A stretch of DNA of 64,000 nucleotides, taken from positions 238,492 to 302,491 of the forward strand of contig PLWS01000003.1 of the NCBI GenBank assembly GCA_003151115.1. Direction: 5' to 3'. Shown here in pieces: positions 9,508 to 19,814 of the stretch. Within the stretch, counting starts at the first letter, position 1; each line of letters begins with the position of its first letter. The translations under genes and the position numbers were made by a program. Source of the stretch: Vulcanimicrobiota bacterium (GTDB lineage: Bacteria; Vulcanimicrobiota; Vulcanimicrobiia; Vulcanimicrobiales; Vulcanimicrobiaceae). The notes under the pieces are model-generated. The model saw nothing but the letters and a program-made list of their open reading frames with translations, ran no database searches and was not told where the DNA came from.

Positions 9508-10244
9508 GTTCCCCCGAAGCGGCGTTGCCGCTTCTGAAACTCCAGCAGCGTCCGCACGAATTCTTCCCTTCCGAAATCGGGCCAGTAGACTTCGCTCATC
9601 ACCAACTCGGTGTAGGCGACTTGGTAGAGCAGAAAATTGGAAAGCCGGTGCTCGCCGCCGGGGCGGATCAGCATATCCGGGTCCGGCTGGTCGGCCGTAT
9701 ACAGATAAGAAGAAATCTTGGCTTCGTCGATCTCTTCGGGTCGCAGCTTCCCGGCGGCCACGTCGCCCGCAATGTGCGCGACGGCTCGTTGCAATTCCGC
9801 ACGCGCACTGTAATTAACGGCCAAATTCAGCAACAGCCCCGTATTTGAAGCGGTGCGCTCCATCAGCCGGTCCAGCGCTTCACGCGAAGCTTGGGGAAGC
9901 GCGCGATAGGCTCCGATGACATTGACGCGCACGTTATTGCGGCTGAGTTCGATCAGTTCGTTTTGCGCGAAATAGACGCACAGATCCAGCAGCAGTGAGA
10001 TTTCGGTCGAGTCGCGCCGCCAGTTCTCCGTCGAAAAGCCGTAGACGGTCAATATCGGGATGCCGAAGTCGCTGCACGCGCGTGTGATTTCGCGCAGTGC
10101 CAGCATACCGCGACGGTGTCCTTCGATCGCCGGCATACCGCGACGCTTTGCCCAGCGGCGGTTTCCGTCCATGATGATCGCGACGTGCTTGGGGAGCTTC
10201 GCCAAATCGAGCTGGTCTTGCGCCGCGGGTAGAACGCGCGCCAT
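9504..10244 (-). CDS. uppS: Isoprenyl transferase (undecaprenyl diphosphate synthase)
   Basis: 246 aa cis-prenyltransferase that makes the C55 carrier lipid for peptidoglycan and surface glycans. IIMDGNRRWAKRRG contains the catalytic Asp, YGFSTENW is the second conserved block, and DPDMLIRPGGEHRLSNF is the C-terminal IPP-binding region. Its start overlaps the stop of the small upstream ORF (TAATG). It is supplied with substrate by the MEP pathway, two of whose genes lie downstream in the same unit. Confidence 0.97.
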   Translation of the reverse strand: MARVLPAAQDQLDLAKLPKHVAIIMDGNRRWAKRRGMPAIEGHRRGMLALREITRACSDFGIPILTVYGFSTENWRRDSTEISLLLDLCVYFAQNELIELSRNNVRVNVIGAYRALPQASREALDRLMERTASNTGLLLNLAVNYSARAELQRAVAHIAGDVAAGKLRPEEIDEAKISSYLYTADQPDPDMLIRPGGEHRLSNFLLYQVAYTELVMSEVYWPDFGREEFVRTLLEFQKRQRRFGGT

Positions 10245-10432
10245 TACTTGGAGTCCCGAGCCTCGATGGGCGTATAGGATTCGTAGCCGCAGGTCAGCTC
10301 GACGCGCTCTTCATCACCGCGCACGCGCAAAACGCGCAGCGTGCCTTTCCCGGCGAACGAACCGACGGGAGCCAAAACGGAAAACGCGCCCACGCGGCCG
10401 CGAAGCCGGCGCCGCGCTCCCACTTCAGGCAT
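10244..10432 (-). CDS. Small hypothetical protein between frr and uppS
   Basis: 62 aa from an ATG at 10432. I do not recognise a family. The product is basic at its N-terminus (ARRRLRGRVGAF), followed by a mixed beta-like segment (GTLRVLRVRGDEERVELTCGYES). The stop overlaps the uppS ATG by one base, and the upstream frr stop is 24 nt away in the same frame, with no stop between. The overlap with uppS and its clean fit in the gap argue that it is translated. Function is unknown. Confidence 0.5.
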   Translation of the reverse strand: MPEVGARRRLRGRVGAFSVLAPVGSFAGKGTLRVLRVRGDEERVELTCGYESYTPIEARDSK

Positions 10433-10456
10433 GAGGACCAGCTCGTCAAGCAGGAC

Positions 10457-11010
10457 CTATACCTCCATGATTTCTTTTTCTTTGGCAGTCACCAACTGAT
10501 CGATCTCCTTGATGAAGCGATCGGTCATTTTTTGCAGCTGGTCCTGCATGCGCTTGTTGTCGTCCTCGGTGATGTCGTGGTCTTTGAGCTGCGCGCGCAA
10601 GTCGTCGTGTACTTTATGGCGCACATTGCGAACGGCGATCTTCCCGTCTTCGCCCTTCTTCTTGACGATTTTCACGAGGTCTTTACGGCGCTCTTCGTTC
10701 AGCGGGGGAATCGAGAGGCGGATGGAGTTGCCGTCGATATTGGGCGTGAGCCCCAAATCGCTCTTTTCGATCGCTTTGCGGATGTCGCCGACCGTGTTGC
10801 GATCGAAAGCGGCGATCGTCAGCGACCGCGGGTCGGGCGCCGCTACCGTCGCGACCTGTTTGAGCGGGACCGACGTGCCGTACGCCTCGACGTGGATGCG
10901 ATCGAGCAGCGCGGGGGTAGCGCGGCCCGTGCGGATCGCCGCGAATTCACTGCGCGTCGCCTCGACGCACTTGTTCATCTTGCCTTCGGCTTCCTTAAAG
11001 CTGTCGGCCA

Positions 11011-11011
<1 letters not shown>
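10457..11011 (-). CDS. frr: Ribosome recycling factor
   Basis: 184 aa, the usual length. With EF-G it splits post-termination ribosomes. RTGRATPALLDRIHVEAYG, IRLSIPPLNEERRKDLVK and VRNVRHKVHDDLR are conserved across the family. It abuts pyrH with a one-base overlap and continues the rpsB-tsf-pyrH-frr order found in most bacteria. Confidence 0.98.
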
Positions 11012-12369
<1,358 letters not shown>

Positions 12370-12373
<4 letters not shown>

Positions 12374-13161
12374 ACTGTCGCCTCCGCTTCGGCATCGGCC
12401 AGCGTTGCCACCGGCTCTTCGTACGCGGTGTAGTCGACGCTGGCTTCTCCGTCCTCGGCGACCTCGAGCGCGCTCTCCGTTTCCGTCTTGCCCTCGATAA
12501 TCGCATCGGCGATCTTGGAGACCATGAGTTTGACGGCGCGAATCGCGTCGTCGTTACCCGGAATCGGGTAGTCGATCTCGTCGGGATCGCAGTTGGTGTC
12601 GATCACGGCGATAATCGGAATCTTGAGCTTGCGCGCTTCCAGAACGGCGATGCGTTCTTTCTTCGGATCGACGATGAAGATGGCGTCCGGCAGGCGGTGC
12701 ATATCTTTGATGCCGCCCAGGAAGCGCTCGAGCTTCGACATCTCGTCTTGCAGCTTCGCAACTTCTTTTTTGGGAAGGCGCTCGAAGTCGCCCTGTTGCT
12801 TCATTCCCTCAAGCTCGCGCAGACGCGAGATACGCTTCTGAATCGTCGCGAAGTTTGTGAGCGTGCCGCCCAGCCAACGCTGGTTGATGTAATAGGTTCC
12901 CGCGCGTTCGGCCTCTTCGCGGACCACGTCTTGTGCCTGCTTCTTGGTGCCGACGAACAGCACGACTTTTCCGTCGCGCGACATCTGCTTCACCGCTTCG
13001 TAGGTTAGCCGCAGTTTTTTGACGGTGAGCGCGAGATCGATAATGTAGATGCCGTTGCGCTCTTGAAAGATGTACGGCTTCATCTTGGGGTTCCAGCGCC
13101 GCGTCTGATGGCCGAAGTGGACTCCGGCCTCGAGCAGCGCCCGCATCGAAATGACGGACAA
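12370..13161 (-). CDS. rpsB: 30S ribosomal protein S2
   Basis: 263 aa from a TTG start at 13161. The canonical N-terminus [18 protein letters not shown] follows this TTG directly, and AGAAAGG lies about 9 nt upstream as a ribosome binding site. A longer ATG frame begins at 13224 but would add a 21-residue leader not found in S2. [12 protein letters not shown] and [11 protein letters not shown] are conserved S2 motifs. The C-terminus has an acidic extension. It is the first gene of the rpsB-tsf-pyrH-frr operon. Confidence 0.96.
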
Positions 13162-13274
13162 AGGAAAAGAACCTTTCTGACCCCGGACCCGCTGCCATCC
13201 TGGCGCCGGTCGCTGTGAGGCCATCGCACCCAGCCTCCATGTCGGGTGAAGTGTGCTGTTGGGACAGCCGCGCG

Positions 13275-13303
13275 ATTATATCATGCGGCTGCGCGAGGGG
13301 TCT
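13275..13303 (-). promoter_or_regulatory. Probable rpsB operon promoter with extended -10
   Basis: On the minus strand, TGATATAAT occupies 13283-13275, a perfect -10 hexamer with the extended TGn element. An 18 nt spacer separates it from a weak -35 (TAGACC). A start near 13268 would give a leader of about 107 nt before the rpsB TTG, long enough for the S2 autoregulatory leader known in many bacteria, although I cannot identify a specific fold. The promoter overlaps the 3' end of the upstream exported-protein gene. Confidence 0.65.
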
Positions 13304-13709
13304 ACCGCGACTTTCTCAAGCAGAGCGTTCGGATGGACGCTTCGGCCGCCGGGTCAGCAGCCGTTCCAGTCGCCCTCAGGTACATTGTGCTATAACGCAC
13401 AGCTCCCCAGTCGGTGTCTATCCCTTCCATCGTCATCTTTTCAGGGCCGGTTCTATCAGGTCCCGACCACGCCCGAGCAGGATGATTTCCACAGATGCGA
13501 GCGTTCGCCATCAGTACGGGGGCCCTGGATTTGGACATCTTTTTGAGCGCAATAACGGCAGCCGTGCCGTCGGTCGAGCCCCAGATTTCCATACCGCGTT
13601 TAGTCGGCAAATGAATCCATCCGGCAGGCGGCCGAAAATCCAAGTCATCTGAAGCCAGGGTGGCTCCGGTCAGGCAGCACAATGCCAGTAGACAAATGAG
13701 GCTTCGCAC
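13302..13709 (-). CDS. Small exported protein of unknown function
   Basis: 135 aa with a clear signal peptide (MRSLICLLALCCLTGATLAS, cleavage near residue 20). The mature part starts DDLDFRPPAGWIHLPTKRG and has two later Cys residues that could form a disulfide. I do not recognise a family; the short mature domain with an initial PPAGW motif recalls small periplasmic proteins of unknown role. Its 3' end runs into the rpsB promoter region. Confidence 0.6.
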   Translation of the reverse strand: MRSLICLLALCCLTGATLASDDLDFRPPAGWIHLPTKRGMEIWGSTDGTAAVIALKKMSKSRAPVLMANARICGNHPARAWSGPDRTGPEKMTMEGIDTDWGAVRYSTMYLRATGTAADPAAEASIRTLCLRKSR

Positions 13710-13746
13710 ACCTACCTCCCGTTAACAGCTGGGAATAAATCTTTCA

Positions 13747-13941
13747 ATGACTGCAGAGTACCGCCCGCCTATGGAGCCGCCGGGCCAACCGGACGTCCCT
13801 CCGCCCAGCCAGCCCGAGTAGCTGCCGCCGCCCGCGCAGCCTCCTGCTCCCGACTGGGGGCCGTCCGACCCGCCCGCGCCGCCGGACCAGCCCGAGCCCT
13901 CGGGCCCGGAGCAGCCGCCCGACTACGAGCCGGCCGCTTGA
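13747..13941. repeat. GC-rich low-complexity tract downstream of csrA
   Basis: About 195 bp of imperfect short repeats, including two copies of CAGCCCGAG. On the plus strand it reads as a proline-rich frame (from the ATG at 13747) with one in-frame TAG at 13819-13821 and a TGA at 13939. On the minus strand the csrA frame continues past its TAG as a Gly/Ser-rich stretch with SGWSGG, SGWLGG and SGWPGG. Neither reading can be assigned as a real protein from sequence alone. Confidence 0.6.
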
Positions 13942-14105
13942 TCCTTATGCTTGATCTTTTCGCTGACTTCGGAGCGGTGCACGGTGAGGTGGCGTGGCGC
14001 CTCGATGCCGAGTTTGACCTGGTCGCCTTCAATGGAGACGACCATAATGCGGATGTCGTCGCCGATCACGATCGACTGGTTAGGTTTGCGGGTGAGCACG
14101 AGCAT
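13923..14105 (-). CDS. csrA: Carbon storage regulator CsrA
   Basis: 60 aa RNA-binding global regulator that binds GGA motifs near ribosome binding sites. [18 protein letters not shown], the KLGIEAP core and the RNA-contact segment LTVHRSEV are conserved. The length is typical. The gene stands alone between an exported protein and a glycosyltransferase, not next to flagellar genes. A repetitive low-complexity tract follows its stop codon. Confidence 0.96.
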   Translation of the reverse strand: MLVLTRKPNQSIVIGDDIRIMVVSIEGDQVKLGIEAPRHLTVHRSEVSEKIKHKDQAAGS

Positions 14106-14120
14106 GAGACCCTCCTTGGC

Positions 14121-15638
14121 TCATAGTCCGACAAAGCCGTAACTGTAGTTTCGCAGTTCCGGCCAGAGCGCCGCAAGCGGGCGGTGGATTCCGCGGCAAA
14201 TATAGATGTGCAGATTGTTTTCGTACGGCATGGCGTACGGGTTGCGAAAGATCGCGGCGAGCTTCACCGAGTCGAAGCGCAGCCGGTCCTCGCGCAAACT
14301 GCCCTGCACGTCGATCAGCACGTTGCCCGTAAATCCACGCGGTCCCCATAGCCAGTAATTGTTGTTGCCGCTCAAGGCCGGCGGCAAACCGTAAGGTTTT
14401 CCGTAGATGTCGATCGCAGCCGCCTCCCCGTCGTTGCGCGTGAGGATCGCAGCTTGCGCTCGCTCGCCGGCGGGCAGACTCTTGTAAATCGTGCTAACGG
14501 TCGCCGCAAGTTCGGGCCAACCCGTCATGTCGGCGTAGTATTGAATCGGCACGTCGTTGCCTGCAGTGCGATCCATGTGAAAACGTACATTGAAGAGACG
14601 TCCCAATGACTCTTGATACGCGACGAACGTTTTGAGCGGCAGCACCGGCAACACGAAGGGCGTCGACGGGATCGCGAACAGCAGAATAGCGGCGACCGCG
14701 GCGACGCGCCAAACCCTGTGCGCTGCCGTCCACCGCTCGATCGGCACGGCGCCGGCCGCGATCAAGTACGGATAGATTGGACCCGGATAGTAGTTCTTCG
14801 CATCGAAAGCCCACATGACGCCGATAAGCGCCAAATAGGCGATCCCCAGAAAGCGCGTGCCGCGCCGGTAGAGCAGCCACACCAAGCCCGTCAGCCACAC
14901 GACCGAGAGCAGCGGGCTCATGATCACGATCTGCTGCAGCGGAAAAGGCGGATCTTTGAGCAAGAATTTTCCGTAATCGTTGTGCAGCAGCTGCAGGATC
15001 GGAAAACCGTTGTCGGCCTGCCACAGAAAATTCGGCAGCACCAGCACGGCCGCAAGCGCCGCTCCCGCGGCGAACCACCACGTGCGCATGGCGCGCCTCG
15101 CCGGAGTCAGCAACATTCCGGCGAGCAGCGCGGCGATAAAAAAAACGACGGTGTATTTGCTCCATGCAGCCACGGCCGTTACCGCTCCCACAGCAAGCCA
15201 CCAGCGCGGATCGGCGCCGCGCGATAGCCGAAGCGTCCAGAGCGCGATCAGTGGCCACGTGCAGAGTTCGATCATGTCCGGCGAGAGCCGGAAGCCCAGC
15301 GCCATCATTTCGGGTGCGACGATCGTCGCCAGACCCGCGACGCCCTGCGCAAAGAATCCGCCCTCAAACTCCGTTGCGAGCAGACAGGCAACGTAGGTGG
15401 CGACGGCGGCGCAGAGTGCCGGAATTACCCGGAGCGCGAAGAGCGATAATCCCATTGATTGGGAGAGCGCCGCCAAGAGCGGCGTGAGCGGCGGCTGATC
15501 GACGTACCCCAAAGCCGGGTGGCGACCGCAGACGATGAAGTAGAGCTCGTCGCGAAAGAAACCGTAGTGCGCGTTCCCCGCCACGTGAACCGCCAGCGCC
15601 GCCAGCGCCCAGAATAGCCCCGTCCGGGAGAGCTTCAA
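14121..15638 (-). CDS. GT39/GT83-type membrane glycosyltransferase (PMT/ArnT-like)
   Basis: 505 aa with about 11 transmembrane segments. The first periplasmic loop contains GFFRDELYFIVCGRHPALGYVDQPPLTPLLA, shown here in part; the RDELYF and GYVDQPPL pieces are diagnostic of polyprenyl-phosphate-dependent sugar transferases of the PMT/ArnT clan. It probably moves a sugar from a lipid-phosphate carrier onto an envelope lipid or protein. The start overlaps the ABC exporter end by 4 nt, so the two may serve the same envelope pathway. Confidence 0.85.
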   Translation of the reverse strand: MKLSRTGLFWALAALAVHVAGNAHYGFFRDELYFIVCGRHPALGYVDQPPLTPLLAALSQSMGLSLFALRVIPALCAAVATYVACLLATEFEGGFFAQGVAGLATIVAPEMMALGFRLSPDMIELCTWPLIALWTLRLSRGADPRWWLAVGAVTAVAAWSKYTVVFFIAALLAGMLLTPARRAMRTWWFAAGAALAAVLVLPNFLWQADNGFPILQLLHNDYGKFLLKDPPFPLQQIVIMSPLLSVVWLTGLVWLLYRRGTRFLGIAYLALIGVMWAFDAKNYYPGPIYPYLIAAGAVPIERWTAAHRVWRVAAVAAILLFAIPSTPFVLPVLPLKTFVAYQESLGRLFNVRFHMDRTAGNDVPIQYYADMTGWPELAATVSTIYKSLPAGERAQAAILTRNDGEAAAIDIYGKPYGLPPALSGNNNYWLWGPRGFTGNVLIDVQGSLREDRLRFDSVKLAAIFRNPYAMPYENNLHIYICRGIHRPLAALWPELRNYSYGFVGL

Positions 15639-17365
15639 GCGAACTGCGTAGCGTGCAGGCGGGCGTAGGCGCCGCCGCGCGCCAGCAGCGATTCGTGCGA
15701 GCCCATTTCGATGACACGGCCCGCTTCGATGTAGAGGATCGTGCTCGCGCGCCGGATCGTCGATAGACGATGCGCGATGATTAGTGTCGTTCGCCCGGCC
15801 AGCAATTGGTCCAGGGCGCTTTCAATCAGCGCCTCCGAATGGCTATCGAGCGCGCTGGTCGCTTCATCTAATATAAGGATGCGGGGATCGCGCAGAATGG
15901 CGCGCGCGATCGATACGCGCTGGCGCTGCCCTCCCGACAGTCGCGTGCCGCGCTCGCCGACTTCGGTGTCGTAGCCTTCGGGAAAGCCCGCTGCGAATTC
16001 GTCCACGTTGGCCTCGCGAGACGCAATCAACACTTCCTCATCGGTGGCATCCAAGCGGCCGTAGCGTATGTTGTCGGAAATGCTGCCGCGGAAGAGTTGC
16101 GCCTCCTGCGGCACGATCGCGATTGCATCGCGCAGATCGCGTAACCGGACGTCGGCGAGATCGATTCCGTCAAGCACTATGCGCCCCGACTGCGGCTCGT
16201 AGAAACGGGGCACGAGATTGACGATGGTCGTTTTGCCAGCGCCCGAGGGGCCGACCAGCGCAATGACCTCGCCCGGTTCGATCGTGGCGCTGAAATTTTG
16301 CAGCACCGGCGCGCCGGCCTCGTACGAAAAATCGACGTTTTCAAATACGATGCGGCCGCGCACGTTTTCCAAGGGAACGGCACCCGCTTTGTCGGCGCGC
16401 TCTACCGGCAAGTCCAACATCTCGTAGACGCGGCCCGAGCCAACCACCGCTTTGCCGAGCTCACCTGTGAAAGATGCGAACCGGTTTACGGGATTTACCA
16501 GGTTCACCATCAGCAACAGGTAGGCAAAGAGATTACCGCCGTCGAGCCGGCCGACGACGACTTCGTGGATGGAAAGCCAGATGAGAACTGCGGCGGCCGT
16601 CGACGTCAGCGCGGAGATCACAACGGGCTGCGTCTGAATGAATTGCGTGAGCTTCATGTAGGTCTCGAAGTACTCGAGGTTGCGCCGCGCAAAACGCTGC
16701 GTCTCATAATCCTCGCGACCGAATGCTTTGATCACGCGCTGGCCGCCCAGCACTTCGGTCAGCGTGGCCGACAGATCCGCAATGCGCTGCTGCGCGCGAG
16801 TCGTTGCGCCGGAGATCAGTCGTTGAAACCGTGATGCCGCCAAAGAAACGAGCGGCGCGACGATGATCAGCGAGCAGGTCAGTAGCCAGTCCAAATACAT
16901 CATGTAGGCGAACGAAGACAAGAACGTCACCGACGTGGTGATGAGCTGCGGCAGCGAGATCGTCACAGCGTCGGTCATCATCTGCATGTCGCTGTTGAAA
17001 CGCGAGATCAACTCTCCCGGACGCCACTTATCGAACTCACCCAGCGGCAGGTGCAGCAATCGCGAAAACGCCCGCACGCGCAGACGCGCGATGAGCGATT
17101 GTCCGCTGGAAGCGAGCAGGTAACTCGAACCGTAGTTCGTGACTGCGGCCACGATCAGCGAGCCCCAAATGATCGCCAGCAGGATGTAGAGCTCTCGCAA
17201 GTCGGGTGGGTGCGCCAACGCGCCTCTGAGGAGGCGGCTGAGACCCAAGGGCGGCACGAGCGCCAACAAGCCCCCGATTGTGCCCAGGACGATGGCCGTG
17301 ACGATGCTGGGCAGATGGGGGCGCGCGTCCGATGCTAGGCGCGCGAGCGTGCGTTGGCGCGTCAT
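15635..17365 (-). CDS. MsbA-like ABC exporter (fused permease and ATPase)
   Basis: 576 aa half-transporter expected to act as a homodimer in the inner membrane. Six transmembrane helices occupy the first ~310 residues. The ATPase domain follows with Walker A GPSGAGKTT, Q-loop, signature LSGGQRQRVSIARA, Walker B ILILDEATSALD and the H-loop HRLSTI. The family moves lipids, lipopolysaccharide precursors or drugs. The overlap with a lipid-carrier-dependent glycosyltransferase favours an envelope lipid substrate, but this is inference. Confidence 0.88.
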   Translation of the reverse strand: MTRQRTLARLASDARPHLPSIVTAIVLGTIGGLLALVPPLGLSRLLRGALAHPPDLRELYILLAIIWGSLIVAAVTNYGSSYLLASSGQSLIARLRVRAFSRLLHLPLGEFDKWRPGELISRFNSDMQMMTDAVTISLPQLITTSVTFLSSFAYMMYLDWLLTCSLIIVAPLVSLAASRFQRLISGATTRAQQRIADLSATLTEVLGGQRVIKAFGREDYETQRFARRNLEYFETYMKLTQFIQTQPVVISALTSTAAAVLIWLSIHEVVVGRLDGGNLFAYLLLMVNLVNPVNRFASFTGELGKAVVGSGRVYEMLDLPVERADKAGAVPLENVRGRIVFENVDFSYEAGAPVLQNFSATIEPGEVIALVGPSGAGKTTIVNLVPRFYEPQSGRIVLDGIDLADVRLRDLRDAIAIVPQEAQLFRGSISDNIRYGRLDATDEEVLIASREANVDEFAAGFPEGYDTEVGERGTRLSGGQRQRVSIARAILRDPRILILDEATSALDSHSEALIESALDQLLAGRTTLIIAHRLSTIRRASTILYIEAGRVIEMGSHESLLARGGAYARLHATQFA

Positions 17366-17453
17366 TCGCGAGTGCCTTGCGGCCCCGGAGGAGCGAAACC
17401 TCTAGTCACCGTGAGGAGTAGATGAAAACGAAAGAACTCGTCTGAGGGCTAAA

Positions 17454-18032
17454 ATGGACTGCTATTTTCACGCCAACGTTCCATCGATCGCACGCTGCCC
17501 GGATTGCAGCAAGGCGATCTGCGCCACGTGCCGCGATCAAGCCGGTACGTGTCCGAGTTGCCGGCTGGCCGCCAAGATCGATTCGGCCAACGCGCAGCAT
17601 AAGTCGGTTGCGGGACAGGTTCCGCCGCGCTCGCAGCAATGGTGGAAGGCCGCGCAACAGCAGCCTGCCCCCCAGGCCCGCGCAACGGTCGCCGATCCGT
17701 CGGATCCGGGCGAGTCGCGCGCCCTCGTCGCGCTCGGCTATCCGCTCTGGCCGCTGGCGCTGATATCGCTCTTCGACCGCAAGCAGTCGCGCCGGCTGCG
17801 CAAGCACGCTTATCAGGCGCTAGGTTTTAATTTGGGAATGGCCGGGCTGTGGGGGATCCTCACCCTGATTGCCGGGATCCCAATACTCGGCATCAGCGCT
17901 GCCATCGTGCTGGCCTTCATCATCCCGATCTTTATCGTGATGAGCGTCTTCTACGGCGTGAAGGCTTGGCACGGCGACGACGTGCGCGTCCCCGTCATCA
18001 CCGATTGGATCGACGACCGCCTGCCGGCGTAA
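17454..18032 (+). CDS. Zinc-ribbon/B-box-like membrane protein
   Basis: 192 aa. The first ~45 residues carry a Cys/His cluster (MDCYFHANVPSIARCPDCSK, then CATCRD and CPSC) like the B-box-type zinc modules found on bacterial membrane proteins. A Q/P-rich linker leads to a C-terminal hydrophobic domain with about three helices (from ALVALGYPLWPLALISLF to the end) resembling DUF4870-type domains. Partner and function are unknown. Its last 35 nt overlap the convergent photolyase gene. Confidence 0.7.
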   Translation: MDCYFHANVPSIARCPDCSKAICATCRDQAGTCPSCRLAAKIDSANAQHKSVAGQVPPRSQQWWKAAQQQPAPQARATVADPSDPGESRALVALGYPLWPLALISLFDRKQSRRLRKHAYQALGFNLGMAGLWGILTLIAGIPILGISAAIVLAFIIPIFIVMSVFYGVKAWHGDDVRVPVITDWIDDRLPA

Positions 18033-19431
18033 CGAACTCCTGATAACGCCCCAGAAAGTCGCGCGCCGCCCGGTCGTGATCCAAGACCGGGCGCGGATAG
18101 CGCTCCGCGCCTCCGAGCGGAAGCTCGATCTGCGCCGAACCTTCATGCGCGCCCGCGCGACCATGCGCGAGTTCGCCGATCCATTTGCGCGCATACAGTC
18201 CGGCCGGGTCGAACTGCCGCGCCTGTTTGTAAGGATTATAAATGCGCGGATAGGCAGCCAGATCCGCTCCGACTCCCGCGATCCACTGCCAGTTTCCCAG
18301 CGCTAGCGCCGGGTCGTCTTCGATGAGATAACGCTCCCACTCAGCCATGCCCACCCGCCAATCGACGCCGAGATCGAAACAGAGGAACGATGCGGCGATC
18401 GCGCGCACGCGCGGATGCATCCATCCGGTTGCGTGCAGCTGGCGGATGCCGGCGTCTACGATTGGAAACCCGGTGCGCCCTTCTCGCCACGCGTCCAAGA
18501 GCGGGTGCGTTTGCGAGAATAGGAAGTCGCGCATCTTCTCTTGCAGCGCGCCATTGCTCGTCTGCGGGTTGTACCAAGACAACTGCAGGAAGAAATCGCG
18601 CATTGCCAGCGCGCGCTGAAAGAGCCGTAAAGACGCGCGCTCTTCGGCCAGCAAGAACGGATCGTCCATCCGGTTTCGCGTTTCGCGCACGACGGTTCGC
18701 GCGGCGATAGTTCCGAACGTCAGATCTGCGCTCAGATGCGACGTTAGATCGTCGACCGGAGCGTTTATCGCAAACGAGTATTGCAGCGCCGGTCCGCGTA
18801 AGAACATTTCGAGCTTCGCGCGCGCGTGCGGAGCGCCCGCGGCCGGAACCGAATCGCCGCTGCCAAAGTCGGCTGGCTGCGGGAGCCGTTCGCTAGCGCC
18901 GCCGGAATGCACGAACGACAACAGCAGCGGCGCTTCGTACGATCCGGGCTCGAGCTCGCGCCAAACGTCGTAATAGGGCGCAAAGGCTCTGTAGCCTTCG
19001 CCCGCCGAACTGCGCGCCGCCGTGCTTTCCTCGGGCGGAATCGCGGGCGAATCGTGCACGGCGATCGCTCGGGCGCCGCGCTCCTCTATTGCCGCCTGCA
19101 ATTCGGTGTCCGCGGCGATGCCCGCCCGGTCGTAGCTCGCACTCCATACTACAGCCGCCGCTCCGAGCTCTGCGGCCAGGCGAGCCAACTCGGCGGCGTG
19201 TTCGCCGCGCCGCACGACCAGCGCCGAACCACGCTCGCGGAGCGCCGCGTCCAAAGCGGCGGCAGCGCTGCAAAAATATGCCGCGCGCCGCGGCGAGGAA
19301 CGCAGCCGCGATTCCAGTTCGCGATCCACCACGAGCACCGGCGCGATATCGCCATGGGCAGACGCCGCGCTCAGACCCGCGTGATCGTCCAGGCGGAGAT
19401 CGCGCGCGAAACGGTAGATCGCAACCGCCAT
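17998..19431 (-). CDS. phrB: Deoxyribodipyrimidine photolyase
   Basis: 477 aa flavoprotein that repairs UV-induced pyrimidine dimers with light. The N-terminal antenna domain starts IYRFARDLRLDDHAGL. The FAD domain has GRTGFPIVDAGIRQLHATGWMHPRVR and GNWQWIAGVGADLAAYPRIYNP, containing the conserved tryptophans and FAD contacts of class I CPD photolyases. A (6-4) photolyase or cryptochrome function is less likely from the motif set. Its start overlaps the cytochrome c gene end by one base. Confidence 0.93.
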   Translation of the reverse strand: MAVAIYRFARDLRLDDHAGLSAASAHGDIAPVLVVDRELESRLRSSPRRAAYFCSAAAALDAALRERGSALVVRRGEHAAELARLAAELGAAAVVWSASYDRAGIAADTELQAAIEERGARAIAVHDSPAIPPEESTAARSSAGEGYRAFAPYYDVWRELEPGSYEAPLLLSFVHSGGASERLPQPADFGSGDSVPAAGAPHARAKLEMFLRGPALQYSFAINAPVDDLTSHLSADLTFGTIAARTVVRETRNRMDDPFLLAEERASLRLFQRALAMRDFFLQLSWYNPQTSNGALQEKMRDFLFSQTHPLLDAWREGRTGFPIVDAGIRQLHATGWMHPRVRAIAASFLCFDLGVDWRVGMAEWERYLIEDDPALALGNWQWIAGVGADLAAYPRIYNPYKQARQFDPAGLYARKWIGELAHGRAGAHEGSAQIELPLGGAERYPRPVLDHDRAARDFLGRYQEFVTPAGGRRSNR

Positions 19432-19778
19432 CAGAGCGTTTCTACGAAGGCTGAAACGTCGCGCACGTCGGCCGCGCTCAGTCGCGCTGGAAAGAGCTTA
19501 GGCATCGGCGGTTCGGGATCGAGCACGATGTCACGCACTTGCGCAAAGGTGCGGCGCAAATGTTCGTTGCGCAACTGCGGCCCGATCTGGCCGCCGGTTC
19601 CATCGCGTCCGTGACATGCGGCACATTGAGCGATATAGACGGACCGGCCGCGGCCGGCATTGCTCTGCGCCTCGGCCTGTCCGGCCGCGGTTCGAGATTT
19701 CGGTGCGCCGCTGTTACAGGCGGGCAATGCGCCGGCAATCACAAGAGCGAGCGCGACGCGCACAAAGCGAAACCGCAT
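19431..19778 (-). CDS. Small c-type cytochrome lipoprotein
   Basis: 115 aa. A signal peptide ends in a lipobox (GALPAC), so the protein is probably lipid-anchored on the periplasmic side. One haem site CAACH is followed by GRDGTGGQIGPQL, with the axial Met expected in PPMPKLFP. The C-terminal SAADVRDVSAFVETL matches class I cytochrome c. It probably shuttles electrons in respiration; no oxidase or dehydrogenase gene is adjacent. Confidence 0.85.
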   Translation of the reverse strand: MRFRFVRVALALVIAGALPACNSGAPKSRTAAGQAEAQSNAGRGRSVYIAQCAACHGRDGTGGQIGPQLRNEHLRRTFAQVRDIVLDPEPPMPKLFPARLSAADVRDVSAFVETL

Positions 19779-19814
19779 GGCACGCGTTTTGCTATGGGCG
19801 GCGGTTCTCCCGGT

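Noticed and set aside
13162..13224. ATG start of rpsB at 13224
   Set aside because: It would add 21 non-S2 residues; the TTG at 13161 has a better ribosome binding site and gives the canonical N-terminus.
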